A DNA stretch of 13,899 nt, taken from the NCBI GenBank assembly GCA_021846485.1, contig JAJZWW010000038.1:1-13899 (forward strand). Direction: 5' to 3'. The translations under genes were made by a program, and so were the position numbers. A model generated the notes under the pieces. That model did no database searches, was not told the origin of the DNA, and saw only the letters and a program-made list of their open reading frames with translations. Of this stretch, positions 1 to 7,000 are shown piece after piece. Position 1 is the stretch's first letter; every line of letters starts with the position of its first letter. This DNA is from Actinomycetes bacterium. Its GTDB lineage: Bacteria > Actinomycetota > Acidimicrobiia > Acidimicrobiales > Palsa-688.

Positions 1-9
1 TTCCGATCT
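1..9. other. Probable Illumina adapter remnant at contig end
   Basis: The first nine bases, TTCCGATCT, equal the last nine bases of the common Illumina adapter, which ends GCTCTTCCGATCT. Finding this exactly at base 1 is unlikely by chance, so it is most likely untrimmed adapter. It implies that the natural neighbour of prcA is missing because the contig stops here. A genuine genomic match cannot be excluded from nine bases. Confidence 0.6.
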
Positions 10-50
10 GGTGACCGGCCGTCCGCAAGCAGGTCGTCCTACTGGGAAGG

Positions 51-122
51 AACTTGCCTGCTGGAGTTCTTCACCAGCCCTCATCTCGGGGTTTGGGTGC
101 GAAACAGTCCAGCAGGCAAGTT
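51..122. repeat. Perfect 15-bp inverted repeat downstream of prcA
   Basis: Bases 51-65 (AACTTGCCTGCTGGA) and 108-122 (TCCAGCAGGCAAGTT) are exact reverse complements separated by 42 bases. The structure begins 26 bases past the prcA stop in the direction of transcription, so it could form a hairpin at the end of the proteasome transcript. No T-tract follows it on the minus strand and the loop is long, so it is not a textbook intrinsic terminator. Because it lies next to the contig end it could also be an assembly or amplification chimera. The rest of bases 10-147 shows no convincing gene. Confidence 0.6.
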
Positions 123-147
123 TCTCCTCGGTACTGCTCGGGGCGCG

Positions 148-885
148 TCATGCAGAGGCGGACGGCCCCTCACCGCCTTCACGCGGGTCTTGCGACGGCT
201 GCTCTGCCGGGGGGAGCAGCTCGGTGACCTCGTGCTCGGCCAGGCGGCGGAACGCCCGCCGACCGTTGGAGCGCTGCAGGACGGCGACCTCGAGGTCGCA
301 GGGGTCGACGCTGCGGTCGGGCCCCTCGAGCGCCCGGGTGGCGGCGGTGAGCGCCTCCGATAGGTTGCAGCCCTCCCGGAGCGATTCCCGAAGCCTCCCG
401 GCGATGGCGTCGGCCTCGCCGCCGAGCACCGTGGAGCGGTCCTCGTCGACCACCGAGCCGTCGTAGAGGATGTGGAACAGCTGGTCGTGGCCGGCGACGT
501 CGCCGACCTCGGCTACGAGGATCTCCACCTCGAGCGGCTTCATCTCGTGGGTGAAGACGTTGCCCATGTACTGGGCGTAGAGGTTGGCGAGCGACCGGGC
601 GTCGACGTCCTCCCGGGAGAACTGGTACCCCTTGATGTCGGCGTGCTGCACGCCGGATCGCCGCAGCTGGTCGAACTCGTTGTAGCGGCCCACGCCGGCG
701 AAGGCGATCCGGTCGTAGATCTCGCTGACCTTGTGGAGCGAAGCCGACTGGTTCTCGGCGCAGATGAGGATCCCGTCGTCGTAGACCACTGCTACCAGCG
801 GCCGGCCCCGGGCGATGTTCTTGCGGGCGAAGTCGGCCTTGTCCTTCATGAACTGCTCGGGAGCTACGTACCAGGGCATGCTCAC
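148..885 (-). CDS. prcA: Proteasome alpha subunit PrcA
   Basis: This encodes the alpha subunit of the actinobacterial 20S proteasome, which forms the two outer seven-membered rings that gate entry of pupylated substrates and dock the Arc ATPase. The product is 245 residues, the usual size. It opens with the family N-terminus MSMPWYVAPEQ followed by FARKNIARGRPLV, and has the conserved stretches ENQSASLHKVSEIYDRIAF, NEFDQLRR, LANLYAQ and LEVAVL. It lacks an N-terminal catalytic threonine, as expected for alpha. I chose the GTG at 885 rather than the ATG at 879 because it restores the conserved MSxPxY start and forms a GTGA overlap with the prcB stop, which suggests translational coupling. The C-terminal tail after RAFRRLAEHEV is acidic and probably disordered. 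Confidence 0.95.
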   Translation of the reverse strand: MSMPWYVAPEQFMKDKADFARKNIARGRPLVAVVYDDGILICAENQSASLHKVSEIYDRIAFAGVGRYNEFDQLRRSGVQHADIKGYQFSREDVDARSLANLYAQYMGNVFTHEMKPLEVEILVAEVGDVAGHDQLFHILYDGSVVDEDRSTVLGGEADAIAGRLRESLREGCNLSEALTAATRALEGPDRSVDPCDLEVAVLQRSNGRRAFRRLAEHEVTELLPPAEQPSQDPREGGEGPSASA

Positions 886-1700
886 GGCTGTCCCCCCCCC
901 GCGAGCCCGGCGACGACCGAGGCGAAGCGCTCCGCGACCTCGCTCTCGGGCACCTGCTGGTATCCCTCGGCGGTGATCGTCGCGACCGTCGGGTAGATGC
1001 CCCGCACCGGGTCGGGCCCCCCGGTAGCGGAGTCCTCGTCTGCCGCTTGCCACAAGGCACGCACCGACAGCTCCACGGCCTCCGTCCGGTCGAGGTCGGC
1101 GCGCCAGCCGAGCTTGACGGTCGTGCGGGCGTCGCGCCCCCCCGAGCCGTCGGCGTGGAAGTCGGTCTCCTCGTAGCGGCCGCCGGTCGGGTCGTAGGTG
1201 TAGATGCGCCCGACCGAGCGCCGCAGGTCGTAGCCGGCGAAGAGCGGGACCACCACGAAGCCCTGCATCGCCATGCCCAGGTGGCTGCGGACCATCTGAG
1301 AGAGCTGGTTGGCCTTGCCCTCCAGGCTCAGGGCTTGCCCCTCCACCTTCTCGTAGTGCTCGAGCTGGAGCTGGAAGAGGCGGACCATCTCCATCGCCGG
1401 CCCGGCTGAGCCGGCGATCGCCACCCCGCTGTGGCCGTCGGCGGGGTGCACCTTCTCCATCGTGCGGTGGGCGATTGACGATCCCGCGGTAGCCCGGCGG
1501 TCGCCGGCCATGACCACCCCGTCTCGGTAGCGGACGGCGACGATCGTCGTGGAGTGCAGGTCCTCGAAGGCCGCCGGTGCGCTCCGAGGCCCTCCGGGGG
1601 CCCCGGAGACCGCGGCGAAGGGGTCCAGGCCGCAGCGGCGCAGCACGGAGGCGAAGTCGGCACCGGGATCGTCCTCCGGCGGGAACATCGGAAGGCTCAT
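882..1700 (-). CDS. prcB: Proteasome beta subunit PrcB (with propeptide)
   Basis: This is the catalytic beta subunit of the 20S proteasome, an N-terminal-nucleophile threonine hydrolase that cuts unfolded polypeptides inside the core. From the ATG at 1700 the protein has 272 residues, with a propeptide of about 50 residues ending DLHS just before the TTIVAV motif. The first Thr of that motif (residue 51) is the expected self-cleavage site and nucleophile. Numbered from this Thr, Asp17 (AGDRR) and Lys33 (MEKVHP) sit where the family's catalytic partners are. DEDSATGGPDPVRGIYP is a typical PrcB C-terminal signature. A GTG at 1712 would add four residues. The ATG is preferred because TAGGG and GCGGG lie upstream of it, but this choice is uncertain. 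It lies 51 nt after pup and overlaps prcA by 4 nt. Confidence 0.95.
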   Translation of the reverse strand: MSLPMFPPEDDPGADFASVLRRCGLDPFAAVSGAPGGPRSAPAAFEDLHSTTIVAVRYRDGVVMAGDRRATAGSSIAHRTMEKVHPADGHSGVAIAGSAGPAMEMVRLFQLQLEHYEKVEGQALSLEGKANQLSQMVRSHLGMAMQGFVVVPLFAGYDLRRSVGRIYTYDPTGGRYEETDFHADGSGGRDARTTVKLGWRADLDRTEAVELSVRALWQAADEDSATGGPDPVRGIYPTVATITAEGYQQVPESEVAERFASVVAGLAGGGQP

Positions 1701-1710
1701 AGCGGCCCGC

Positions 1711-1716
1711 ACCCTA
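1711..1716 (-). promoter_or_regulatory. Candidate internal -10 element before prcB
   Basis: TAGGGT on the minus strand, in the context CCGGTAGGGT, ends 10 nt before the preferred prcB ATG in the 51-nt pup-prcB gap. It is the same hexamer found before dop and arc, so it could support an extra transcript for prcBA. Part of it could instead act as a weak ribosome-binding site. Confidence 0.3.
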
Positions 1717-1751
1717 CCGGCAGGCGGCCGGTCGGGCGGGCGCGTCCGGTC

Positions 1752-1949
1752 CTACTGGCCGCCCTTCTGGACGTAGCTGCGGACGAACTCCTCGGCGTTC
1801 TCCTCGAGGACCTCGTCGATCTCGTCGAGCAGGTCGTCGAGCTCGGCTTTCAGCTCGTCGCCGCGCCTGCTGGTCGTGGGCACCTCCTCGACGGCTTCGC
1901 CGTCGCTACGGGAAGGGGCCTGCTTTTTGATCTGCTCTCGTTCTGCCAT
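1752..1949 (-). CDS. pup: Prokaryotic ubiquitin-like protein Pup
   Basis: Pup is the small, mostly disordered protein tag that PafA attaches to lysines of target proteins, marking them for the Arc-proteasome. The product is 65 residues, the normal length. Its N-terminal half is charged and low in complexity. The C-terminal half carries the conserved helix DDLLDEIDEVLEENAEEF followed by VRSYVQKGGQ. The gene encodes a C-terminal Gln, so Dop must deamidate it to Glu before ligation. The helix (about residues 37-55) is the part that binds the Arc coiled coils. A strong ribosome-binding site, GAGGAGAG, lies about 8 nt upstream of the ATG and is formed partly by the end of dop. It sits 14 nt after the dop stop, consistent with co-expression. 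Confidence 0.98.
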   Translation of the reverse strand: MAEREQIKKQAPSRSDGEAVEEVPTTSRRGDELKAELDDLLDEIDEVLEENAEEFVRSYVQKGGQ

Positions 1950-1963
1950 GTTGCGTGCTCTCC

Positions 1964-3466
1964 TCAGGAGCCCAACCGCTCCAGCAGCTCAGCCGGGCTG
2001 GAGACGCTGTTGAGCAGTTGATCGACGTGGGCCTTGGTCCCTCTGAGCGGTTCCATCATGGGAACCCGTCGCAGCGGGTCGGACCCGAGATCGAACACCA
2101 GCGAATCCCAGTTGGCGGCGGCGATCGACGATGCCCACCGCTGCAGGCAGCGGCCGCGGAAGTACGCCCTCGTCGTTTCGGGGGGCTCGGTCACCGCCGC
2201 CTCGACGGCTCGGAGGTCCACGATGCGTTCCATGCCGACCCGGGCGTACAGCGAGCGCGCCGGCATGACGTCGTGGTACTGGAGGTCCATCAGCGCCAGC
2301 TTGGGGTCGTTCCATCCCAGGCCGTGGCGCTCGCGGTAGCCGTCTATGACCCGGTACTTGGCGACCCAGTCGAGCTTGGTGGCCATCGACATCGGGTCGG
2401 CCTCGAGGCCGGTGAGCACCTCCTCCCACAGCCGTAGGATCTCCGCTCCGGCGTCGCTGCCGCCCACCGCGTCGGCGCCCAGGTCCTCGGCGTACTTGCG
2501 GGCCAGGTCGAGCTCCTCCCACTGCATCTCCAGGGCGGTCATCGACCGGCCGTCGGCGAGGGCGAGCGGTCGGCGGAGGCTCAGGTCGTAGGACACCGCG
2601 CGCATGGCGGCCACGGGCGCGCTCAGGGTGAGATCCTTGGCCCCTGCCCGGGCGTACCAGTCGTCCTCGACCATCGAGAGGACCAAGGCGGTGGTCCCCA
2701 CCTTGAGCAGCGTGGCGATCTCCGACAGGTTGGCGTCCCCGGTGATCACGTGGAGCCGCCGGTACTTCTGGGAGTTGCAGTGCGGCTCGTCGCGGGTGTT
2801 GACGATCGGGCGCTTCAAGGTGGTCTCCAAGCCGACCTCTTCCTCGAAGAAGTCGGCCCGCTGGGTGAGCTGGAAGCCGACGCTCTCCCGGGTCGAACCG
2901 GTCGCCTCGCAGCCGACCTTCCCCGCTCCGGTGTAGACCTGCCGGGACACGAAGTGGGGCATGACGTGGCGAACGACCCCGGCGAAGGGCGCGGCGCGGT
3001 CCATGAGGTAGTTCTCGTGGGTGCCGTAGGAGTTGCCCTTGCCGTCGGAGTTGTTCTTCAACACCACCAGGCGCTGCCCGGGGGGCAGCAGCCGGCCGGC
3101 GGCCTCGACGGAGCGGGCGAGGATCAGCTCACCTGCCTTGTCGTACAACACGACCTCGCGGACGGTGGAGCACTCGGGCGTCGAGTACTCCGGGTGGGCG
3201 TGGTCCACGTAGTAGCGCGCCCCGTTGGTCAGCACCGCGTTGACCAGGTGGGTCTCCACCTCCGGGGGCGAGGCCTCCTCCCGGGCGAAGCCCCGGGCGT
3301 CGCGCCCGGGGGACTCGTCCTCGAAGTCCCAGCTCACCCGGCGGGAGATCTCCGCCACGTAGGCGTTGATCAGCGCGGAGGACGCCGCGATCGGGTTCGG
3401 CTCCGCCGAACCCTTGACGATGATCCCGTACTCGGTCTCGAGGCCGAGGACCTTCGCGAGTGCCAC
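1964..3466 (-). CDS. dop: Pup deamidase/depupylase Dop
   Basis: Dop converts the C-terminal Gln of Pup to Glu and also removes Pup from tagged proteins. It has a glutamine-synthetase-like fold with bound ATP. The 500-residue product matches Dop length; PafA is usually about 450. The N-terminal GLETEYG (E10 and E12, metal/ATP binding), the segment WDFEDESPGRDARGF (residues 46-60, the Dop-specific loop that PafA lacks), and VDHAHPEYSTPEC with Asp88 in the nucleophile position are all visible. So are KNNSDGKGNSYGTHENYL and the C-terminal RAYFRGRCLQRW and EPLRGTKAHV. It starts with GTG. A TAGGGT hexamer ends 6 nt before that GTG with no Shine-Dalgarno sequence, so the gene may have its own leaderless transcript, although it lies only 60 nt after arc. 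Confidence 0.96.
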   Translation of the reverse strand: MALAKVLGLETEYGIIVKGSAEPNPIAASSALINAYVAEISRRVSWDFEDESPGRDARGFAREEASPPEVETHLVNAVLTNGARYYVDHAHPEYSTPECSTVREVVLYDKAGELILARSVEAAGRLLPPGQRLVVLKNNSDGKGNSYGTHENYLMDRAAPFAGVVRHVMPHFVSRQVYTGAGKVGCEATGSTRESVGFQLTQRADFFEEEVGLETTLKRPIVNTRDEPHCNSQKYRRLHVITGDANLSEIATLLKVGTTALVLSMVEDDWYARAGAKDLTLSAPVAAMRAVSYDLSLRRPLALADGRSMTALEMQWEELDLARKYAEDLGADAVGGSDAGAEILRLWEEVLTGLEADPMSMATKLDWVAKYRVIDGYRERHGLGWNDPKLALMDLQYHDVMPARSLYARVGMERIVDLRAVEAAVTEPPETTRAYFRGRCLQRWASSIAAANWDSLVFDLGSDPLRRVPMMEPLRGTKAHVDQLLNSVSSPAELLERLGS

Positions 3467-3472
3467 GGTTCG

Positions 3473-3478
3473 ACCCTA
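3473..3478 (-). promoter_or_regulatory. Candidate -10 element for leaderless dop
   Basis: TAGGGT on the minus strand is followed by CGAACC and then the dop GTG. The pattern TANNNT plus about 6-7 nt plus a start codon is the usual layout of leaderless actinobacterial promoters. There is no Shine-Dalgarno sequence and no clear -35. This is inferred from layout only. Confidence 0.45.
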
Positions 3479-3526
3479 CCGAACCCCGGGAGCGATCGGG
3501 GGGAGCGGCGGGGAAGGTCGCGCCGG

Positions 3527-5314
3527 CTAGAGGTACTGGCCGGTCGTGACCCGCTCGATGGCCCGGCCACCGGTCGTCTCGTCGCCCAGGGCGGTGATGG
3601 TCCGGATGTAGACGATCCGCTCGCCCTTCTTGCCGGAGATCTTCGCCCAGTCGTCGGGGTTGGTCGTGTTGGGCAGGTCCTCGTGCTCCTTGTACTCCTG
3701 CTTGATCGAGTCGATGAGATCCTGGGTCCTGATCCCCCGGCCCTGGCCGGCGATCGTGCGCTTGATGGCCAGCTTCTTCGCCCGGCGGACGATGTTCTCG
3801 ATCATCGCCCCGGAGGCGAAGTCCTTGTAGTACATCGTCTCCTTGTCACCGTTTTGGTAGGTGACCTCGAGGAACTGGTTGTCCTCGTCGTCCCGGTACA
3901 TCTCGGCCACGGTGCGCTCGGTCATCGCCCGGACCGCCTTGTCCCGGTCGCCCCCACCCAGCGTGGCGACCTCGCCCTCGTCGAGGGGGAGGTCGCTCGT
4001 CAAGTACCGGGCGAAGATCGCCGCCGCCGCCTCGGCGTCGGGGCGCTCGATCTTGATCTTCACGTCCAGGCGCCCCGGGCGGAGGATGGCCGGGTCGATC
4101 AGGTCCTCCCGGTTGGAGGCGCCGATCACGATGACGTTCTTCAGCGTCTCCACGCCGTCGATCTCGGCCAGGAGCTGCGGGACGATCGTCGACTCCATGT
4201 CCGAGGAGATGCCCGTGCCGCGGGTCCGGAACAGCGAGTCCATCTCGTCGAAGAAGACGATCACTGGGACGCCCTCCTCGCTCTTCTCCCGGGCCCGCTG
4301 GAAGACCAGCCGGATCTGGCGCTCGGTCTCGCCGACGTACTTGTTGAGCAGCTCGGGCCCCTTGATGTTCAAGAAGTAGGAGCGGGCGTTGCGGTCCCCG
4401 GACACCTCGGCGACCTTCTTGGCGAGGGAGTTGGCGACGGCCTTGGCGATGAGGGTCTTCCCGCACCCCGGTGGGCCGTAGAGCAGGATGCCCTTGGGGG
4501 CGGGCAGGCGGTGCTCGACGAAGAGGTCCCGGTACAAGAAGGGCAGTTCGACGGCGTCGGTGATCGCCTCGATCTGGCGGTCGAGGCCACCGACGTCCTC
4601 GTAGGAGATGTCGGGGACCTCCTCCAAGATCAGGTCCTCCACCTCCGGGCGGGGGAGCTTCTCGAGCAGCAGTCCGGTGCGGGAGTCCATCATCACGGAG
4701 TCCCCCGCCCGGAGCCTCACCCCTCGCAGGCTGTCGGCGATCTCGACGACCCGCTCCTCGTCCGCCCGGCCGACGATGATCGCCCGGCCGTCCTCGAAGG
4801 ACTCCTTCAGGGTGACCACCTCGCCGGACACCTCCGGCGAGCGGGCCAGCACGACGTTGAGCGACTCGTTGAGCACGACCTCCTGGCCCCGGCGCAGGCC
4901 GGCCCGAGCCTCTCCGTCGACCAGCTCGGGGTGCACCGCGACCCGCATCTTGCGGCCGCCGGAGAACACGTCGACGGTGCCGTCGTCGTTGTGGCCGAGG
5001 AGCGTGCCGTAGGCCGACGGCGGCTGGGTGAGCTTGTCGACCTCCTCGCGCAGCGCGGCGATGTGCTCACGGGCCTCGCGGAGGGTGAAGGTCAGCCGCT
5101 CGTTCTGGGAGATCGCCTGCTGGAGCTGGCCCTTGGTCTCGAGGAGCCTCTCCTCGAGCGTGCGGACCCGCTTCGGGGCGTCCTGCACCCGCCTGCGGAG
5201 GGTCTCGATCTCCTCTTCCAGCGCCAGGCAGTGCTCCCTCGTCTCCGCCAGCTCTGGGTCGCGGTCCTCGAGGCCGCGCCGGGCGGTCGGGTCGAATCCC
5301 TCGGAGTTGGTCAC
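3527..5314 (-). CDS. arc: Proteasome-associated AAA+ ATPase Arc/Mpa
   Basis: This hexameric ATPase captures pupylated proteins, unfolds them and threads them into the 20S core. The 595-residue product, close to the 609 of mycobacterial Mpa, shows an N-terminal coiled coil (about residues 20-97) for Pup binding and two OB-type domains (about 98-220). The AAA module follows, with Walker A GPPGCGKT (280-287), the segment YFLNIKGPELLNKYVGET, Walker B VIVFFDEMD (351-359) and ILRPGRLDVKIKI. It ends in the C-terminal GQYL that docks into the alpha ring. The start is GTG at 5314, preceded by a very strong AAGGAGGAGG; the frame stays open to 5494, but those extra residues look like non-coding Arg/Pro-rich sequence. 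A small ORF ends inside this start codon (GTGA). It diverges from the ferredoxin gene. Confidence 0.97.
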   Translation of the reverse strand: MTNSEGFDPTARRGLEDRDPELAETREHCLALEEEIETLRRRVQDAPKRVRTLEERLLETKGQLQQAISQNERLTFTLREAREHIAALREEVDKLTQPPSAYGTLLGHNDDGTVDVFSGGRKMRVAVHPELVDGEARAGLRRGQEVVLNESLNVVLARSPEVSGEVVTLKESFEDGRAIIVGRADEERVVEIADSLRGVRLRAGDSVMMDSRTGLLLEKLPRPEVEDLILEEVPDISYEDVGGLDRQIEAITDAVELPFLYRDLFVEHRLPAPKGILLYGPPGCGKTLIAKAVANSLAKKVAEVSGDRNARSYFLNIKGPELLNKYVGETERQIRLVFQRAREKSEEGVPVIVFFDEMDSLFRTRGTGISSDMESTIVPQLLAEIDGVETLKNVIVIGASNREDLIDPAILRPGRLDVKIKIERPDAEAAAAIFARYLTSDLPLDEGEVATLGGGDRDKAVRAMTERTVAEMYRDDEDNQFLEVTYQNGDKETMYYKDFASGAMIENIVRRAKKLAIKRTIAGQGRGIRTQDLIDSIKQEYKEHEDLPNTTNPDDWAKISGKKGERIVYIRTITALGDETTGGRAIERVTTGQYL

Positions 5315-5400
5315 GGACGCCTCCTCCTTGCGCTCGTCGGTGGGCCCACCGCCGTGGCCGGCGGTCCGCACCGGGCCTGCCGCGCCTGGGGGTGGCTCAT
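5311..5400 (-). CDS. Possible leaderless 29-residue upstream ORF coupled to arc
   Basis: An ATG at 5400 opens a 29-codon frame (starting MSHPQARQARCG, ending ARRRRP) whose TGA overlaps the arc GTG as GTGA. A TAGGGT hexamer on the same strand ends exactly 6 nt before the ATG, so a transcript starting at the ATG is plausible. The arc ribosome-binding site lies within the last codons of this ORF, so ribosomes finishing it could reinitiate at arc. The peptide resembles nothing I recognise and may have no function of its own; short open frames are common in DNA this GC-rich. Support is purely positional. Confidence 0.35.
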   Translation of the reverse strand: MSHPQARQARCGPPATAVGPPTSARRRRP

Positions 5401-5406
5401 GCGCGG

Positions 5407-5412
5407 ACCCTA
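5407..5412 (-). promoter_or_regulatory. Candidate -10 element for the arc transcript
   Basis: TAGGGT on the minus strand sits 6 nt before the ATG of the small upstream ORF and about 92 nt before the arc GTG. It is identical to the hexamer in front of dop. No clear -35 sequence was found at the usual distance. Confidence 0.4.
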
Positions 5413-5498
5413 CTCGCCGCCGCCGGGCAACTGCGGGAGCCCACCGGTGTTTCTCCAGCCTGCGTCGCGTCAATCCGGTCTGCGCGGATAGCATCGTC

Positions 5499-5504
5499 TA
5501 GGGT
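5499..5504 (+). promoter_or_regulatory. Candidate -10 element for the ferredoxin gene
   Basis: TAGGGTCG on the plus strand lies 58 nt before the ferredoxin ATG and points away from the arc promoter, giving divergent promoters about 86 bp apart. It would leave a leader of roughly 50 nt containing the ribosome-binding site. It is supported only by identity with the hexamers before dop and arc. Confidence 0.3.
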
Positions 5505-5562
5505 CGTATTGGAAGCCCCGGCCCCCCGGCGGCCCCGGGTGTCTAGCAAAGCGAAGGAAGGC

Positions 5563-5796
5563 ATGAAGGTCTGGATCGACCAGGATCTCTGCACCGGAGA
5601 CGGTCTGTGCGAGGAGATCGCCCCCGCGGTCTTCACGCTGCTCGACGACGGCCTGTCCTACGTGAAGGAAGGCGACAAGGTCTTCGACGACCCCGGCGGC
5701 CACGCCGGCCTCGCCGCAGTTCCCGAAGGGATGGAGGAGGCCGTTCGGGAATCCGTCGAGGAGTGCCCCGGGGAGTGCATCTTCATCGAGGAGTAG
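5563..5796 (+). CDS. Small ferredoxin with a CxxDxxC cluster motif
   Basis: This is a 77-residue single-cluster ferredoxin, a soluble electron carrier. The cluster ligands are C10, C16 and C68, with Asp13 where four-cysteine ferredoxins have their second Cys. C-x2-D-x2-C is the arrangement of Pyrococcus ferredoxin, where the Asp can hold a [4Fe-4S] cluster; a [3Fe-4S] cluster is the alternative. The opening VWIDQDLCTGDGLC and the phrase APAVF are typical of the family. The C-terminal motif CPGEC has an extra Cys (C72) where an Ala is usual. The start ATG follows AAGGAAGG. Relative to arc it is divergent, and it converges on the protease gene with a 28-nt gap. Its redox partner is not in the window, so its role here is unknown. 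Confidence 0.9.
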   Translation: MKVWIDQDLCTGDGLCEEIAPAVFTLLDDGLSYVKEGDKVFDDPGGHAGLAAVPEGMEEAVRESVEECPGECIFIEE

Positions 5797-5824
5797 TCCC
5801 GGACCGAGGAGTAGCCGTCGGGGC

Positions 5825-7000
5825 TCAGCCTCCCAGGCAGGCTTCGGTGCTCACCGTGGCCGCGTGGGCTCCGGCAAGGTCGGGGCGCAGCTCTGCGGTG
5901 CTGAGCGCATAGGCGGTGTCGGGCTGGCCGACGGCCACCGCGAAGGCGATGCCGACGACCCTGCCGTGGACGTCGACCAGCGGGCTGCCCGAGTCCCCGG
6001 GGCGCAGGCCCGACGCCAGGACGAGCACCTGGCGTCGGGTGTGGTGACGGTGGTAGAGCCCCTCGCCGACGGCGGTGATCTGCCGGTCCACGGCGTAGGG
6101 GCTCACCACCAGGCGGGCGACGCCCCCAGGGTGGCCGAGGACGTCGCCCCGACTGCCGACTCGGGCGTCGGCCAGGGGCAGGGCCGGCTCGTCGAGGCCG
6201 GGGACCCGCAGCAGGGCGATGTCCCGCTCGGAGTCGTAGAGCACCACCCGGGCGGCGAAGGTCCGGCCGTCGGGGCGGAGCACCGACGTCGAGCCCGGGG
6301 GCTCCCCGGCGACGACGTGGGCGTTGGTCACGACCAGGTCGGGGGCGACGACGAAGCCGCTGCCCTCCTGGATGCGGTCGCACGCCTGGCCCTTCACCCT
6401 CACCGTCGAAGCCTCCGCCCGGGCCAGCACCGCCGGGCGGAGGGGGCTCGCGGCCGGGGGGGGTCCGACGGCCCCCCTAGGGTCGAGGGAGGCGAACACC
6501 TGGGGCAGCCCGTTGTTGCCCACCAGGCGGCGCAGCGCCTGCAGGGTGTTGGGGGGCCTCGGCAGGGTGCCTCTCACCCAGCGTGACACCACCGAGCTCC
6601 GCGCGGCCGCCGACGGCCACCCGGGCACCGACGAGATCGCCGGCAGGAGCAGCCAGAGGGCGGCCAGGACGCTCAGGACCCCGACCGCGGCGCCGACGAG
6701 CCGGTCCACCGAGCGCGGCGCCCCTGGCGGCAGCGCCCCGTGGATCCGACGGCCGAGGAGCTGCCCGGCGGCCATCCCCACGAACGCGGCCCCCACCAGC
6801 ACCGCAGCGGCGACCGCCAGGCGGGAAGTGGGGCTCGACAGCGACACGAGGGCGATGATCCGGGGGAGGAAGCGGGCGGCGAGGAAGATCCCCGCCGCCA
6901 ACCCCATCCACGAGAGCAACCTGGCGAGGAGCCCGGCCCGGTAGCCGCCGACGCCGGCGAGCACCGAGACGGCGAGGACCACGGCGTCGAGCGCGTCCAT
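5825..7000 (-). CDS. marP: MarP-like membrane serine protease (CvpA + trypsin-like)
   Basis: This is a predicted membrane-anchored serine protease acting outside the cytoplasmic membrane. In mycobacteria MarP is needed for acid resistance and activates a peptidoglycan hydrolase. The 391-residue product begins with a CvpA-type domain of four membrane segments (about 5-20, 29-46, 61-82 and 101-122). A trypsin/HtrA-like domain without PDZ follows. The catalytic triad is clear: His228 (TNAHVV), Asp260 (ERDIALL) and Ser337 (PGDSGSP). Cys207, before the EGSGFVV strand, and Cys388 near the C-terminus match the pair that forms the stabilising disulfide in MarP. Its ATG overlaps the trmI stop as TGATG, so it is the last gene of a tightly coupled operon. 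The substrate cannot be read from sequence. Confidence 0.92.
   Translation of the reverse strand: MDALDAVVLAVSVLAGVGGYRAGLLARLLSWMGLAAGIFLAARFLPRIIALVSLSSPTSRLAVAAAVLVGAAFVGMAAGQLLGRRIHGALPPGAPRSVDRLVGAAVGVLSVLAALWLLLPAISSVPGWPSAAARSSVVSRWVRGTLPRPPNTLQALRRLVGNNGLPQVFASLDPRGAVGPPPAASPLRPAVLARAEASTVRVKGQACDRIQEGSGFVVAPDLVVTNAHVVAGEPPGSTSVLRPDGRTFAARVVLYDSERDIALLRVPGLDEPALPLADARVGSRGDVLGHPGGVARLVVSPYAVDRQITAVGEGLYHRHHTRRQVLVLASGLRPGDSGSPLVDVHGRVVGIAFAVAVGQPDTAYALSTAELRPDLAGAHAATVSTEACLGG

Noticed and set aside
1964..3466. Identity of this gene as PafA instead of Dop
   Set aside because: The length of 500 residues, the WDFEDESPGRDARGF loop and DHAHPEYS are Dop features; PafA is shorter and lacks the loop.
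2750..5491. A 913-codon open frame on the plus strand antisense to arc and dop
   Set aside because: Its product is a low-complexity run of Val, Gly, Leu, Asp and Arg typical of the complement of GC-rich genes, and both genes beneath it are certain.
5315..5494. N-terminal extension of Arc from 5494
   Set aside because: The extra 60 residues are Arg/Pro/Gly-rich and unlike Arc, and a near-perfect ribosome-binding site precedes the GTG at 5314.
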